A stretch of DNA of 63,097 bases from Planctomycetota bacterium. GTDB taxonomy: Bacteria; Planctomycetota; MHYJ01; JACQXL01; JACQZI01. The notes under the pieces are model-generated. The model made no database searches and was not told the origin of the DNA. It saw only the letters and a list, made by a program, of their open reading frames with translations. Below are positions 8,051 to 16,575 of this stretch, in pieces; position 1 is the first letter of the stretch, and the number at the start of each line of letters is the position of its first letter. Location of the stretch: NCBI GenBank assembly GCA_016207825.1, contig JACQZI010000039.1:1-63097 (forward strand), read 5' to 3'. Both the position numbers and the translations under genes were made by a program.

Positions 8051-9832
8051 TTAACATTCAGTCCAATTGCAACGCCAGCAGCGCATGGCTTCTGTCAGTG
8101 CCATGTCTTCGGTCAGGCCGCATTCAACTTCCTTGAAATTATCCGACCGTTTATCGGCCTTGAGGCAGGGATTTCCGACCTGCTTACATCTTTTTAACCT
8201 ATCTTCAAGGTCGATGCGTTTGATAAATTCAGGATTGCCGGTTTTAGTTTCTTTCAGTATGACGCCGTCACCGCCGAGGAATTTATCGATTGACGCGGCG
8301 GCTTCACGGGCGGTCCGGATTGCCTCGACCACCGAGGTCGGCCCGGTCACCAGGTCTCCGGCGGCGAAAACGCCATTCTTATTAATCTTATCGATTTTAC
8401 CGCCTTTAGCCAGGGTGATGCCCATCTGGGGAGAAAGTTCCGCAGATTGCCCGATAGCGGCGATAAGGGAATCGGCTTCGATAGTGAATTCGCTGCCCGG
8501 AATCGGTTCCGGCCTGGGGCGCCCGCTTGAATCCGGCGCTCCGAGTTTCATCCGGATATTGGTTATTTGCAGTTTGTTATTAGCGCGGCTGATTTTAGTC
8601 GGCGCGCAGAGCGCTTCCAGTTTTACGCCTTCCTCAAGCGCTTCGTGTATTTCTTTTGGAGTAGCGGGCATTTCTTTTTGCGTCCTGCGGTAAAGCATGG
8701 TCACTTCCTTGGCTCCGGCGCGCAGGGCGACCCGGGCGGCGTCTATGGCGGAGTTTCCGCCTCCGACGACAAACACCTTGCTGCCCAGGTTTACTTTCTG
8801 TCCCAGATTGACTTCCCTCAAGAATTTGACGCAATTCAGAACGCCTTCGACCTCTTCACCCGGAACGCCCAGCGGCATATTTTTGTGGGCACCGGTTGCT
8901 ACCAGAACGGCGTTAAAGCCCTGCTGGAATAATGTATCAACGTTATCTATCCGGGTATTGGTCTTTATTTCCACGCCCTGGTCCTGGATAATTTTAATTT
9001 CTTTGGCGAGAATGTCGCGCGGCAGGCGGTATTCCGGGATTCCCACCCTCATATATCCGCCTGGTTCGGGCAGCGCTTCGAATATTGTTACCGAATGGCC
9101 TTTGCGGGCCAGGTAAAATCCGGCAACCAGTCCGCCCGGTCCTGAACCGATGATGGCGACTTTCTTGCCTGTTTTCGGGGCATTGGGCTTCGGAATGCCG
9201 ATGCCGACTTTATCCGAGACGAATCTTTTAAGGAGACGTATCATGACGGCCTCATCCTGTATGGTCTGGCGGCAGTTTATCTCGCAGGGCGCAAAGCAAA
9301 CGCGGCCGCAGATTGCCGGCAGTGGATTATTTTGATAAATGACTTCAAGCGCTTCTTTGTATTTGCCGTCCGAGATAAGGCGCACGTAATTAGGGACATT
9401 AATGCCGGCCGGGCAGGCATCGTGGCAACGGGCTTTTTTCTGGACGGTGCAGATTCCGATATCCGTGGTTAGTTTATTAAGCGTAAGCCTGGGAGAATCG
9501 CCCGTTATCAGGAATTTCTGCTCGTAATCAAGCGCGTTTCCGGTGAATTCCACTCCGAACTGGTCGTGAATTTCGTTTTCAATCAGCGTGGCGGCCAGGT
9601 ATATCTGCGAAATCGAAGGGATAACTTCGCCCTTTTTCGTCAGAAGCCGGACATTGGACAGCTTGCTTGACTCATCGGCGAAATGGTAAATGATTTCGGT
9701 CTGGTCTTTCCTGTCTATGCAGGTGGCGGTGGTAAAGCGCATTTTAGCCTGCATCATTTTCTGGATTCCGGAGATAAGTTCGGCTTTGGTTACATTAATT
9801 TCAACCACATCTTTCATAGAATTTGATTTCAT
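8051..9832 (-). CDS. echD: EchD/NuoC-like subunit fused to GltD-like FAD/NAD(P)H oxidoreductase
   Basis: A 593-residue fusion. Residues about 8-118 are an EchD/NuoC (30-kDa) domain ending in NEIHDQFGVEF. Residues about 125-190 form the Cys-rich Fer4_20 domain of glutamate-synthase small subunits (CHDACPAGINVP, CGRVCFAPCEINC). Residues about 224-530 hold an FAD Rossmann motif GSGPGG, an NAD(P) motif GGGNSAID with YRRT (NADPH-type arginines) and the second FAD motif AAGDLVTGP. The tail has RCWRCNWTEC. It would connect an NAD(P)H site directly to the hydrogenase arm. AAGGAG precedes ATG 9832, and the start overlaps the echC stop (ATGA). EchD of known operons lacks the second part. Confidence 0.9.
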   Translation of the reverse strand: MKSNSMKDVVEINVTKAELISGIQKMMQAKMRFTTATCIDRKDQTEIIYHFADESSKLSNVRLLTKKGEVIPSISQIYLAATLIENEIHDQFGVEFTGNALDYEQKFLITGDSPRLTLNKLTTDIGICTVQKKARCHDACPAGINVPNYVRLISDGKYKEALEVIYQNNPLPAICGRVCFAPCEINCRQTIQDEAVMIRLLKRFVSDKVGIGIPKPNAPKTGKKVAIIGSGPGGLVAGFYLARKGHSVTIFEALPEPGGYMRVGIPEYRLPRDILAKEIKIIQDQGVEIKTNTRIDNVDTLFQQGFNAVLVATGAHKNMPLGVPGEEVEGVLNCVKFLREVNLGQKVNLGSKVFVVGGGNSAIDAARVALRAGAKEVTMLYRRTQKEMPATPKEIHEALEEGVKLEALCAPTKISRANNKLQITNIRMKLGAPDSSGRPRPEPIPGSEFTIEADSLIAAIGQSAELSPQMGITLAKGGKIDKINKNGVFAAGDLVTGPTSVVEAIRTAREAAASIDKFLGGDGVILKETKTGNPEFIKRIDLEDRLKRCKQVGNPCLKADKRSDNFKEVECGLTEDMALTEAMRCWRCNWTEC

Positions 9833-10281
9833 GCTCTAACTCCTTCTTTTGCCTTAGCTTTTTTTTCGGCCAGTTTACCCAACGCCAGGACCGCCCCATC
9901 AATGATTGCCTCCGGTTTAACGGCGCAGCCCGGGATATAGACATCGACCGGGATGACTTTATCAACGCCGCCCAAAATATTGGGGCATTCGTTAAATACA
10001 CCGCCGGTGCAGGCGCAACTTCCGATGGCGATAACGACCTTTGGTTCAGGCATCTGTTCGTAAAGATTTTTCAAGACCCTGGCATTACGCCGGTTAGCCG
10101 AGCCGGTAACGACCAGGACATCGGCGTGCTTGGGGTTTCCCATATTGACCATGCCGAATCTTTCGATATCATACATCGGAGTCAGGCAGGCCAGTATTTC
10201 GATATCGCAGCCGTTACAGCTGCCGCAATCGAAATGGAGAATCCAGGGAGATTTAACTCTTGAATTGGTCACTAATCCCAT
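9829..10281 (-). CDS. echC: Ech-type hydrogenase small subunit (EchC/NuoB-like)
   Basis: A 150-residue small subunit carrying the proximal [4Fe-4S] cluster next to the NiFe site. The ligand motifs are CGSCNGCDIE, GSCACTGG and IPGCAVKPE. Start ATG 10281 is chosen because GGAGGTGATT stands directly before it; an upstream ATG at 10335 would add 18 residues read through a GC-rich hairpin. Its stop overlaps the start of the fused echD. The length and cysteine pattern fit EchC, without the twin-arginine signal of exported hydrogenases, so the catalytic side is cytoplasmic. Confidence 0.92.
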   Translation of the reverse strand: MGLVTNSRVKSPWILHFDCGSCNGCDIEILACLTPMYDIERFGMVNMGNPKHADVLVVTGSANRRNARVLKNLYEQMPEPKVVIAIGSCACTGGVFNECPNILGGVDKVIPVDVYIPGCAVKPEAIIDGAVLALGKLAEKKAKAKEGVRA

Positions 10282-10304
10282 AATCACCTCCTCGCCTCGC
10301 TTCC

Positions 10305-10317
10305 CCGCCTTTGGCGG
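10305..10317. repeat. Short GC-rich hairpin (CCGCC-TTT-GGCGG)
   Basis: A five-base-pair perfect hairpin in the short gap between echB and echC, inside a GC-rich run (10293-10325). Similar small hairpins lie at 26046-26071 and inside the response-regulator gene. No T-run follows, so it is not a usual terminator; it may affect mRNA stability within the operon. Confidence 0.4.
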
Positions 10318-10331
10318 AGAGCGGGCAATCA

Positions 10332-11189
10332 TCATTTACGAAGCAGATAAATACCCAGAATATTGAGAATTACCAGCCCAATGCCGAAAGTCCAGGTGAA
10401 TTTTAAAAGTATCGGCCAAGTAAGTCTGGCAAAAACGTTATCTATAATCAAGACGATGAAATAAACCGCCAGCGCGAGAATGATTCCCGCCCAGAAAGGC
10501 ATAGCCCAGAACATGGCCAATATTGCCAGGAGCAGGACCATTTCGTACCATTCCGCCAATTCAATCAGCGCGAGGTATTTGCCGGAGAATTCCGTAACCG
10601 GGCCGCGCACGATTTCCTGGTGGGCATGGTGCGAAAGCGAAATATCAAACGGGGATTTCCTCATCTTTATCACCATAACGATTACCATGGCGATAAATGC
10701 CAGCGGCAGTGAGTATATCAAAGGCGTCCCCGATGCGATAATTACATTTACATTAAAACTGCCCGTTGACAGGAATACCGCCAGGGCGATGAGGAAAAGC
10801 ATCGGCTCGTAAGCGAGCATCTGGATGAGTTCCCGGTTGCCGCCCAGATGGCTGTATGGGGATTTAATGCTTAACGCTCCCAGGACCAGGCATACCCCCG
10901 CCAAAACCAGGACGAAAAGCATCATCAGTATATCCCTGCCCAAAGCGAACACCAGAATGCTGGTAATGATAAACCCGAAATACCCGTAAGCCCAGATTAA
11001 TTGGTTTTTATGGGTGATATTTTTTTCCTTGTTCCATAATTTAATCACGTCATAAAACGGCTGGAGAATCGGCGGCCCGATGCGGCTTTGCATCCGGGCG
11101 GTCATTTTTCGGTCAAATCCTCTCAGCAATCCTCCGATAATGGGTACCGCTAAAATACTGGCAATCGCGATTAATATCTGGTTTGTCAT
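10332..11189 (-). CDS. echB: Ech-type hydrogenase membrane subunit (EchB/NuoH-like)
   Basis: A 285-residue integral membrane protein of the NuoH/HycD/EchB family with about eight hydrophobic helices. Conserved cues are RGFDRKMTARMQSRIGPPI near the N-terminus and the SPFDISLSHHAHQEIVRGP loop, where NuoH proteins contact the small subunit. It links the catalytic module to the ion channel. It lies 17 bases after echA and shortly before echC on the same transcript. AAGGAT precedes ATG 11189. Confidence 0.92.
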   Translation of the reverse strand: MTNQILIAIASILAVPIIGGLLRGFDRKMTARMQSRIGPPILQPFYDVIKLWNKEKNITHKNQLIWAYGYFGFIITSILVFALGRDILMMLFVLVLAGVCLVLGALSIKSPYSHLGGNRELIQMLAYEPMLFLIALAVFLSTGSFNVNVIIASGTPLIYSLPLAFIAMVIVMVIKMRKSPFDISLSHHAHQEIVRGPVTEFSGKYLALIELAEWYEMVLLLAILAMFWAMPFWAGIILALAVYFIVLIIDNVFARLTWPILLKFTWTFGIGLVILNILGIYLLRK

Positions 11190-11206
11190 ACTTTTTTATC
11201 CTTTAC

Positions 11207-13132
11207 TTATCTTAATATTATCCAAAACAGGGCGACCAATATAAAAACACCTATGGATGTGCATACTTTTTCCATGGTGCTTTCGCATATAATATCCATA
11301 AAGTACAATCCGCCGGTTTGTAACGGCTCGTTTTTATCGGCCATGGTGCAGAACGCGCAATCGTCGCCCGGGGCGTTTTCGCCGCACATATAAACCGGCA
11401 CCACGCTTTCCTTAGGCGCTTTTAATAGCAATAAAGGCAATACCAGGGCGAATCCGAAGAGGATAAACAACGGCCAGGTGGCGAAAGAACCGAACTCGGT
11501 GAACAGGCTGGCGCTGCCCGCGGTAAGAATCAAGTCGTAATTAAGCTGTTTGACCGCCGGGATAATTATTGCATTATAGAATGGAATGACCAGAACGCTT
11601 AAGGAAATCGCCAGAATAACCAGCGAAATCAACGGGAATTTGTAAAGGAAAGCCAGCGGCGTCGGGGCGCTTTCCTTGGGCGCGATGGGCTTGTTAATCA
11701 GGCGTCCCAAGTATTTAGTCCAGAATACCGTGGTGGCCGCGCTTCCCAGGACGAGCATAATGACCGCGATAAAGGCAGAGGTGGATTTTACGCTCATCAA
11801 CCCTTCGGTTGCCGCCCATTTGCCTACCAGCAGCCCGAACGGCGCCAGGAACATGGTGAATATCCCGATGACGGTTATATTTGTAAGCAACGGAAGCCGG
11901 GTAATCAATTCGGCCATGCGTTCTATCTCGCGGCTGTGAATAAAGGTTTCTATTGTGCCGACGCACATGAATAAAAGCCCTTTTGATATGGCGTGGAAGA
12001 CCAGCAATATCAATGCGGCGGTAATGGATAGCGGAGTATTAATGCCGGCGCACATGATAATCAGGCCGAGGTTGCCGATGGTTGAATATGCCAGGAGACG
12101 TTTGGCGTTATCCTGGGTCAGGGCGATGATTGCCGTAACCACGAAACTGAAAGCCCCGACCAGCATGACCATTTTAGAAAGCGCCGTGCCCTGGAATGCC
12201 GGAGCAAAGCGTAGAATGAGGTATACTCCGGCTTTGACCATGGTCGAAGAGTGTAGCAAGGCGGAAACCGGGGTAGGCGCCACCATCGCGCCGAGCAGCC
12301 AATTCTGGAACGGCACTTGGGCGGATTTGGTGAATCCGGCCAAACATAATAATGAAAGCGGGATTAAAATAGCCGCGCCGGACGGGTTCTTAATGATTTC
12401 TTTAACCGATAATAAATTAGGGTCGATATTGAACAGAAATATTATAGCGAATATGAAACCGACCCCGCCGACCAGGTTCATCCACAATGCCCTGATGGCG
12501 TTAGCCTTGGATTCCGTATTAAGGTCGTGGCGAATCAACTGGTAGCAGCAGAGCGTGGTTACTTCCCAGAAGAAATACAACCACAAGAGATTATTGGAAA
12601 ATACCAGCCCGTTCATCGCGCCCAGGAATAGTATGAAGAAAAAGAAGAATACCGGCTGGCGTGATTTGGAAAGCTTAAGGTGTTCTTCGTGGTCTTTCAT
12701 ATATTGAACCGCGTAGATGGCGGTCAGCGAACCGACGATTGAAATAATCAGGCACATGATAATTGCGGTTTGGTCTATCATGATTGACGGGGTTACGCTG
12801 AGCGAATGGCCCTGGGTATATTCGAAATAAGCCAAAGGCCCTATTTGTAAAAGGCTTAATACGATTATTGCGACATGGCCGGTGCGCAGCCCGATAAAAA
12901 GGAAATAGAGAAGTATTGCGAAATCGCAAATGGTAATTGCCTTGTTCCAAGATTCAGAAGGCGTAAACTCAAATCCGCCGTTTTTAAGTAAGAATACGGA
13001 AGCTATAATTAAAAGCAGCGCATTAAAAAGTATAATAAGCGAACGGAAGGTTTTTTCTCTTATGAGGTAACATAAAATTCCGCAGAAGATAGGCATTAAA
13101 ATGAGAATGGTCAGCATGGTTTGTTGTGTCAT
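11207..13132 (-). CDS. echA: Ech-type hydrogenase proton/sodium-antiporter subunit (EchA/NuoL-like)
   Basis: A 641-residue membrane protein of the Mrp/NuoL antiporter family, the size of EchA. It has more than a dozen hydrophobic helices. The core includes LLWLYFFWEVTTLCCYQLI and the conserved segment VPFQNWLLGAMVAPTPVSAL with the HSSTMVKAGVYL motif, whose Lys is used in ion translocation. The C-terminal loop contains a CGENAPGDDCAFCTMA cysteine cluster, then a final helix. It is the first gene of the operon; AAGGAG precedes ATG 13132. Confidence 0.92.
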   Translation of the reverse strand: MTQQTMLTILILMPIFCGILCYLIREKTFRSLIILFNALLLIIASVFLLKNGGFEFTPSESWNKAITICDFAILLYFLFIGLRTGHVAIIVLSLLQIGPLAYFEYTQGHSLSVTPSIMIDQTAIIMCLIISIVGSLTAIYAVQYMKDHEEHLKLSKSRQPVFFFFFILFLGAMNGLVFSNNLLWLYFFWEVTTLCCYQLIRHDLNTESKANAIRALWMNLVGGVGFIFAIIFLFNIDPNLLSVKEIIKNPSGAAILIPLSLLCLAGFTKSAQVPFQNWLLGAMVAPTPVSALLHSSTMVKAGVYLILRFAPAFQGTALSKMVMLVGAFSFVVTAIIALTQDNAKRLLAYSTIGNLGLIIMCAGINTPLSITAALILLVFHAISKGLLFMCVGTIETFIHSREIERMAELITRLPLLTNITVIGIFTMFLAPFGLLVGKWAATEGLMSVKSTSAFIAVIMLVLGSAATTVFWTKYLGRLINKPIAPKESAPTPLAFLYKFPLISLVILAISLSVLVIPFYNAIIIPAVKQLNYDLILTAGSASLFTEFGSFATWPLFILFGFALVLPLLLLKAPKESVVPVYMCGENAPGDDCAFCTMADKNEPLQTGGLYFMDIICESTMEKVCTSIGVFILVALFWIILR

Positions 13133-13456
13133 ATTATATTCTCCTTACATTATCATAATATAATAGGGACGTTTTGATGAAAATGTATATATGGGCGGCA
13201 TTTATTCCGGAGCCGTTTGGTGTTGCGCGGCAATTTCCCGATAAGTTTCTGCCGGTTTTCTTAAGCATTTCAATATCTTTCAAACACAGACGCATTAGTT
13301 TTATATCGAACCAGCGAACCGCGTACCTTAGCATTAATTTACTGTTTTGTCCAGAAATTACCGTATATTAAAATAAAAATATTTTCCATCCTGCCTAAGC
13401 ATGTCTTCTGTCCATATTTTCTTGCCTAATAGTTTAAAATAAGCTTAATTTATGCC
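13133..13456. other. Divergent intergenic region between echA and the kinase
   Basis: A 324-base AT-rich gap. Next to echA are its AAGGAG site and an AT-rich TATTATATTATG stretch that could be a -10 region, but no good -35 is visible. On the plus strand TTGCCT (13422-13427), a 17-base spacer and TTAATT (13445-13450) form a weak promoter whose start would fall at the kinase ATG. A 66-codon frame on the minus strand has no ribosome site and no recognisable sequence, so I do not call it. Confidence 0.5.
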
Positions 13457-14722
13457 ATGCAAAAAGAGAAAAGCGATTTGGTAGGCGTTTCTTTCCATTC
13501 AACATCAACTTATACGCTCGTTGATGAAATAGGCCGGGGCGGGATGGGAATAATCTTCCTGGCGGAAAAGCATACCGAAGGGGTAGAGGATAAAGTCGTC
13601 CTAAAGACGGTCAAGGCTCTTTCTACGGAACATGAAGAGCGTCTTAAGGAAGAAGCTAATGTGGCGACCAGCTTGCGGCATGAAAATATCGTTAAGACAT
13701 ACGGGCTGGAATCACTTCCCTTGCACCTGCTTCCGGAAGCGTTCCGCCAGGAAATAGATTCGCTTTCCTACGCAAAGCCGCACAGGCGCTACGAGCATTA
13801 TTCGCCGATTGCAAAGCTTTTGCATAAGAACAGAAATTTAATTATGGTGTCTTCGGTAAAGCCGGAATTGCATAAAGACCAGCGGAAGCTGTTTTTTATC
13901 GCTATGGATTATATCCAAGGGCCTGATTTGAGCACTTTGCATCATGAGCATGTTCGCAAAGGCCTGCTGATTCCGAATGAATTGATTGGCTTTGTCATCA
14001 GCCGGATATGCCGCGCGCTTGCTTACGCCCACAAATACATCATTCACCGTGATATTTCCCCGGAAAATGTTTTGATTGACCATCACGGCGTATGCAAGCT
14101 TTCGGATTTCGGCGTGGCCGCCCGGACAAAAGAGGAAATGCAGATGCTTGCCGGCAAACTCTCCTATATGTCGCCGGAACAAATCAGGATGGAAGAAATA
14201 GACAAGCGTACGGATATATTTGCGCTTGGACTGGTGGCGTATGAGATGCTAACGGGCATCCGTCTTTATTCTCATCCGTGGGATTTGCCGTTTGGCGAAC
14301 AGCGTATGCATGTTCTTAAACAGATGGAAAAAGAAATCATACCGCCCCACCAGTTCAGGACCGATATACCGGAAATATTATCGTTGATAGTCATGAAAAT
14401 GCTTGCCAAAGACAAAAACCAGCGTTATGAAAATATGTATGATGTCGGAGATATGCTTGAACAAAAATACCTTTATGCCAAAGGATTTGGTCCAACTAAT
14501 AATAGCCTTGCTTCTTATATAAGCATGTTTTACAGCAATTTTGAGAAATATACCAATGAACAGCTCCGGCAGTTGAACTTTCTCAAAGGGGCGGAAGGCA
14601 AACTGGTCTTGAAACGCAAGATTGAAGCGCGTTTTTATACTCCCAATGGCTTGAAACTAGTTATGTCCCGCCCGGAATCAACGCTTGCAAAGCATATTTC
14701 CAAGCAAATGGCCGGCATGTAA
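13457..14722 (+). CDS. Eukaryotic-like Ser/Thr protein kinase (cytosolic)
   Basis: A 421-residue Hanks-type kinase. It has the glycine loop GRGGMG (residues 27-31), the ATP-binding Lys50, the catalytic loop HRDISPENVL with Asp199, and DFG with Asp217. KLSYMSPEQIRMEEIDKRTD marks the substrate-binding lobe. An unusual insertion of about 60 residues (about 85-145) sits between the helix C region and the hinge. There is no membrane helix or sensor domain after the kinase fold (ends about residue 345), only a helical basic tail, so it is probably cytosolic. No Shine-Dalgarno site precedes ATG 13457. The substrate is unknown; the next gene in the same direction is a YgiQ protein. Confidence 0.9.
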   Translation: MQKEKSDLVGVSFHSTSTYTLVDEIGRGGMGIIFLAEKHTEGVEDKVVLKTVKALSTEHEERLKEEANVATSLRHENIVKTYGLESLPLHLLPEAFRQEIDSLSYAKPHRRYEHYSPIAKLLHKNRNLIMVSSVKPELHKDQRKLFFIAMDYIQGPDLSTLHHEHVRKGLLIPNELIGFVISRICRALAYAHKYIIHRDISPENVLIDHHGVCKLSDFGVAARTKEEMQMLAGKLSYMSPEQIRMEEIDKRTDIFALGLVAYEMLTGIRLYSHPWDLPFGEQRMHVLKQMEKEIIPPHQFRTDIPEILSLIVMKMLAKDKNQRYENMYDVGDMLEQKYLYAKGFGPTNNSLASYISMFYSNFEKYTNEQLRQLNFLKGAEGKLVLKRKIEARFYTPNGLKLVMSRPESTLAKHISKQMAGM

Positions 14723-14758
14723 TAAGATATTCCTGGAATATTACCAGGCTAAAAATGT

Positions 14759-16447
14759 ATGTTTTTACCCACCACCGCTGAAGAAATTGCTCAATTAGGA
14801 TGGAATACGCTGGATATTATACTTGTTACGGGCGATGCCTATCTAGACAGCTCGTTTATCGGCGTATCTGTCATTGGAAAAGTACTTTTGGATAAAGGCT
14901 ACAAAATCGGCATAATCGCACAGCCGGATGTTAAAAGCGGAACTGATATCATGCGCTTAGGCGAGCCGGCTCTGTTTTGGGGCGTAACCGCCGGCGCGAT
15001 TGATTCGATGGTCGCCAATTACACCGCTTTAAAGAAAAGAAAGAAGCAGGATGATTTTACCGCTGGTGGAAGTAATATTGCCAGGCCCGACCGTGCTTCC
15101 ATAGTTTATACTAATCTCATCAGGAAATACTTTAAAAACACCAAACCGATTGTCCTGGGCGGAGTGGAGGCAAGCCTGCGGCGTATTGCTCATTATGATT
15201 ACTGGGATAATGCCATACGACGTTCAATCCTCTTTGATGCCAAAGCGGATATCCTGGTCTATGGGATGGGCGAAAAGGCAACACTTGAACTGGCTGAAAA
15301 GCTTAAAAACGAGAAAGATTACCGCGATATCCGCGGCATATGTTATATCGCGCCTGAATGTAAAAATGGTTTTATAAACCTGCCTTCTTACGAAGAAACC
15401 AAAAAGGACAGGCAGAGCTTTGCCGGAATGTTTAAGCTCTTTTATGAAAATACTGACCCGATTACCGCCCACGGATTATGCCAGAAACAGGATACCAGAT
15501 ATTTAATCCAGAATCCGCCGGCCCAACACCTGACCATTAGTGAGTTGGACAACATTTATGAACTTGATTACGAAAGGAATGTGCATCCTTATTATCTTGA
15601 TAAAGGCATAGTTAAGGCGTTGGATACCATAAAGTTTTCCATAACAAGCCACCGCGGTTGTTACGGTGAGTGTAATTTCTGTTCCATTACCGTTCATCAG
15701 GGAAGAACCGTAATTTCGCGCAGCGAGGATTCTATTATCAGGGAAGCTAAAAAACTAATTGCCGCTAAAGATTTTAAGGGATATATTACAGATATCGGTG
15801 GGCCAACCGCGAATATGTACGGAATAGAATGCGCCCAAAAGATGAAATCCGGCGCCTGCCGCGATAAACGTTGTATTTATCCGGACTATTGCCGGGCTGT
15901 GGATATCAGCCACAAGCGCCAGATTGCATTGCTTGGAAAACTGCGCCGCCTTAAAGGCATTAAAAAAGTTTTCATAGGCTCCGGCATACGCCACGATATG
16001 GTTCTGGAGGATAAATTATGCGGCATGGCTTATCTGGAAGAGCTGATTAATCATCATATTTCGGGCCAGTTGAAAATAGCGCCTGAGCATGTTACCCCGT
16101 ATGTCCTTGATTGCATGGGGAAACCAAATAAAGAATATCTTCAAAGATTCAAAGAATTATTTAATAAGCTTAATAAGCAATCCGGCAAAAACCAATTCCT
16201 GACTTATTATTTTATTGCTGCACATCCCGGATGCCGTTATCAAGACATGGAAGAGCTTAGAGATTTTATCAGGAAAGAAATACGAATAAATATCGAGCAG
16301 GTACAGATATTCACTCCGCTTCCCTCCACCTACTCCGCCCTGATGTATTATACCGGGCAGAATCCGTTTAATAGAAGGCAGTTGATTGTGGAAAAAGACC
16401 TACGCGGGAAAGAAACACAGAAATTCCTTGTTGTGGCAGGAGAATAA
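14759..16447 (+). CDS. YgiQ family radical SAM protein
   Basis: A 562-residue UPF0313/YgiQ protein. The N-terminal third is a B12-binding-like domain (AEEIAQLGWNTLDIILVTGD). The radical SAM cluster motif is CYGECNFC (Cys301, Cys305, Cys308). The later GPTANMYG and a CRDKRCIYPDYC cysteine group are typical of the family. The reaction is unknown. The protein is somewhat shorter than many members (600-750) because it lacks the long C-terminal extension. A strong terminator follows it, ending this two-gene plus-strand unit. Confidence 0.93.
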   Translation: MFLPTTAEEIAQLGWNTLDIILVTGDAYLDSSFIGVSVIGKVLLDKGYKIGIIAQPDVKSGTDIMRLGEPALFWGVTAGAIDSMVANYTALKKRKKQDDFTAGGSNIARPDRASIVYTNLIRKYFKNTKPIVLGGVEASLRRIAHYDYWDNAIRRSILFDAKADILVYGMGEKATLELAEKLKNEKDYRDIRGICYIAPECKNGFINLPSYEETKKDRQSFAGMFKLFYENTDPITAHGLCQKQDTRYLIQNPPAQHLTISELDNIYELDYERNVHPYYLDKGIVKALDTIKFSITSHRGCYGECNFCSITVHQGRTVISRSEDSIIREAKKLIAAKDFKGYITDIGGPTANMYGIECAQKMKSGACRDKRCIYPDYCRAVDISHKRQIALLGKLRRLKGIKKVFIGSGIRHDMVLEDKLCGMAYLEELINHHISGQLKIAPEHVTPYVLDCMGKPNKEYLQRFKELFNKLNKQSGKNQFLTYYFIAAHPGCRYQDMEELRDFIRKEIRINIEQVQIFTPLPSTYSALMYYTGQNPFNRRQLIVEKDLRGKETQKFLVVAGE

Positions 16448-16460
16448 TCAAGATTTTAAT

Positions 16461-16499
16461 AGATACCCACGCCTGTAAAGGCGTGGGTATCTATTTTTT
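16461..16499 (+). terminator. Rho-independent terminator after the YgiQ gene
   Basis: A perfect 13-bp stem (AGATACCCACGCC with its complement) closes a six-base loop, TGTAAA. It is followed by A and a run of six T. It lies 14 bases after the stop codon. Confidence 0.92.
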
Positions 16500-16575
16500 C
16501 GTGATATATTTGGTCTGTTGATGTCAGTAATATATAGGGGCTTTATTTCAGCGGCTTGCCGACCATGGCTCCCGG

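Noticed and set aside
6599-13132. Interpretation as complex I-like (non-hydrogenase) or formate hydrogenlyase
   Set aside because: Both nickel CxxC pairs are intact in the large subunit and no formate dehydrogenase gene is adjacent.
13134-13334. 66-codon minus-strand frame upstream of echA
   Set aside because: No Shine-Dalgarno site, unrecognised low-quality sequence, and the echA leader lies within it.
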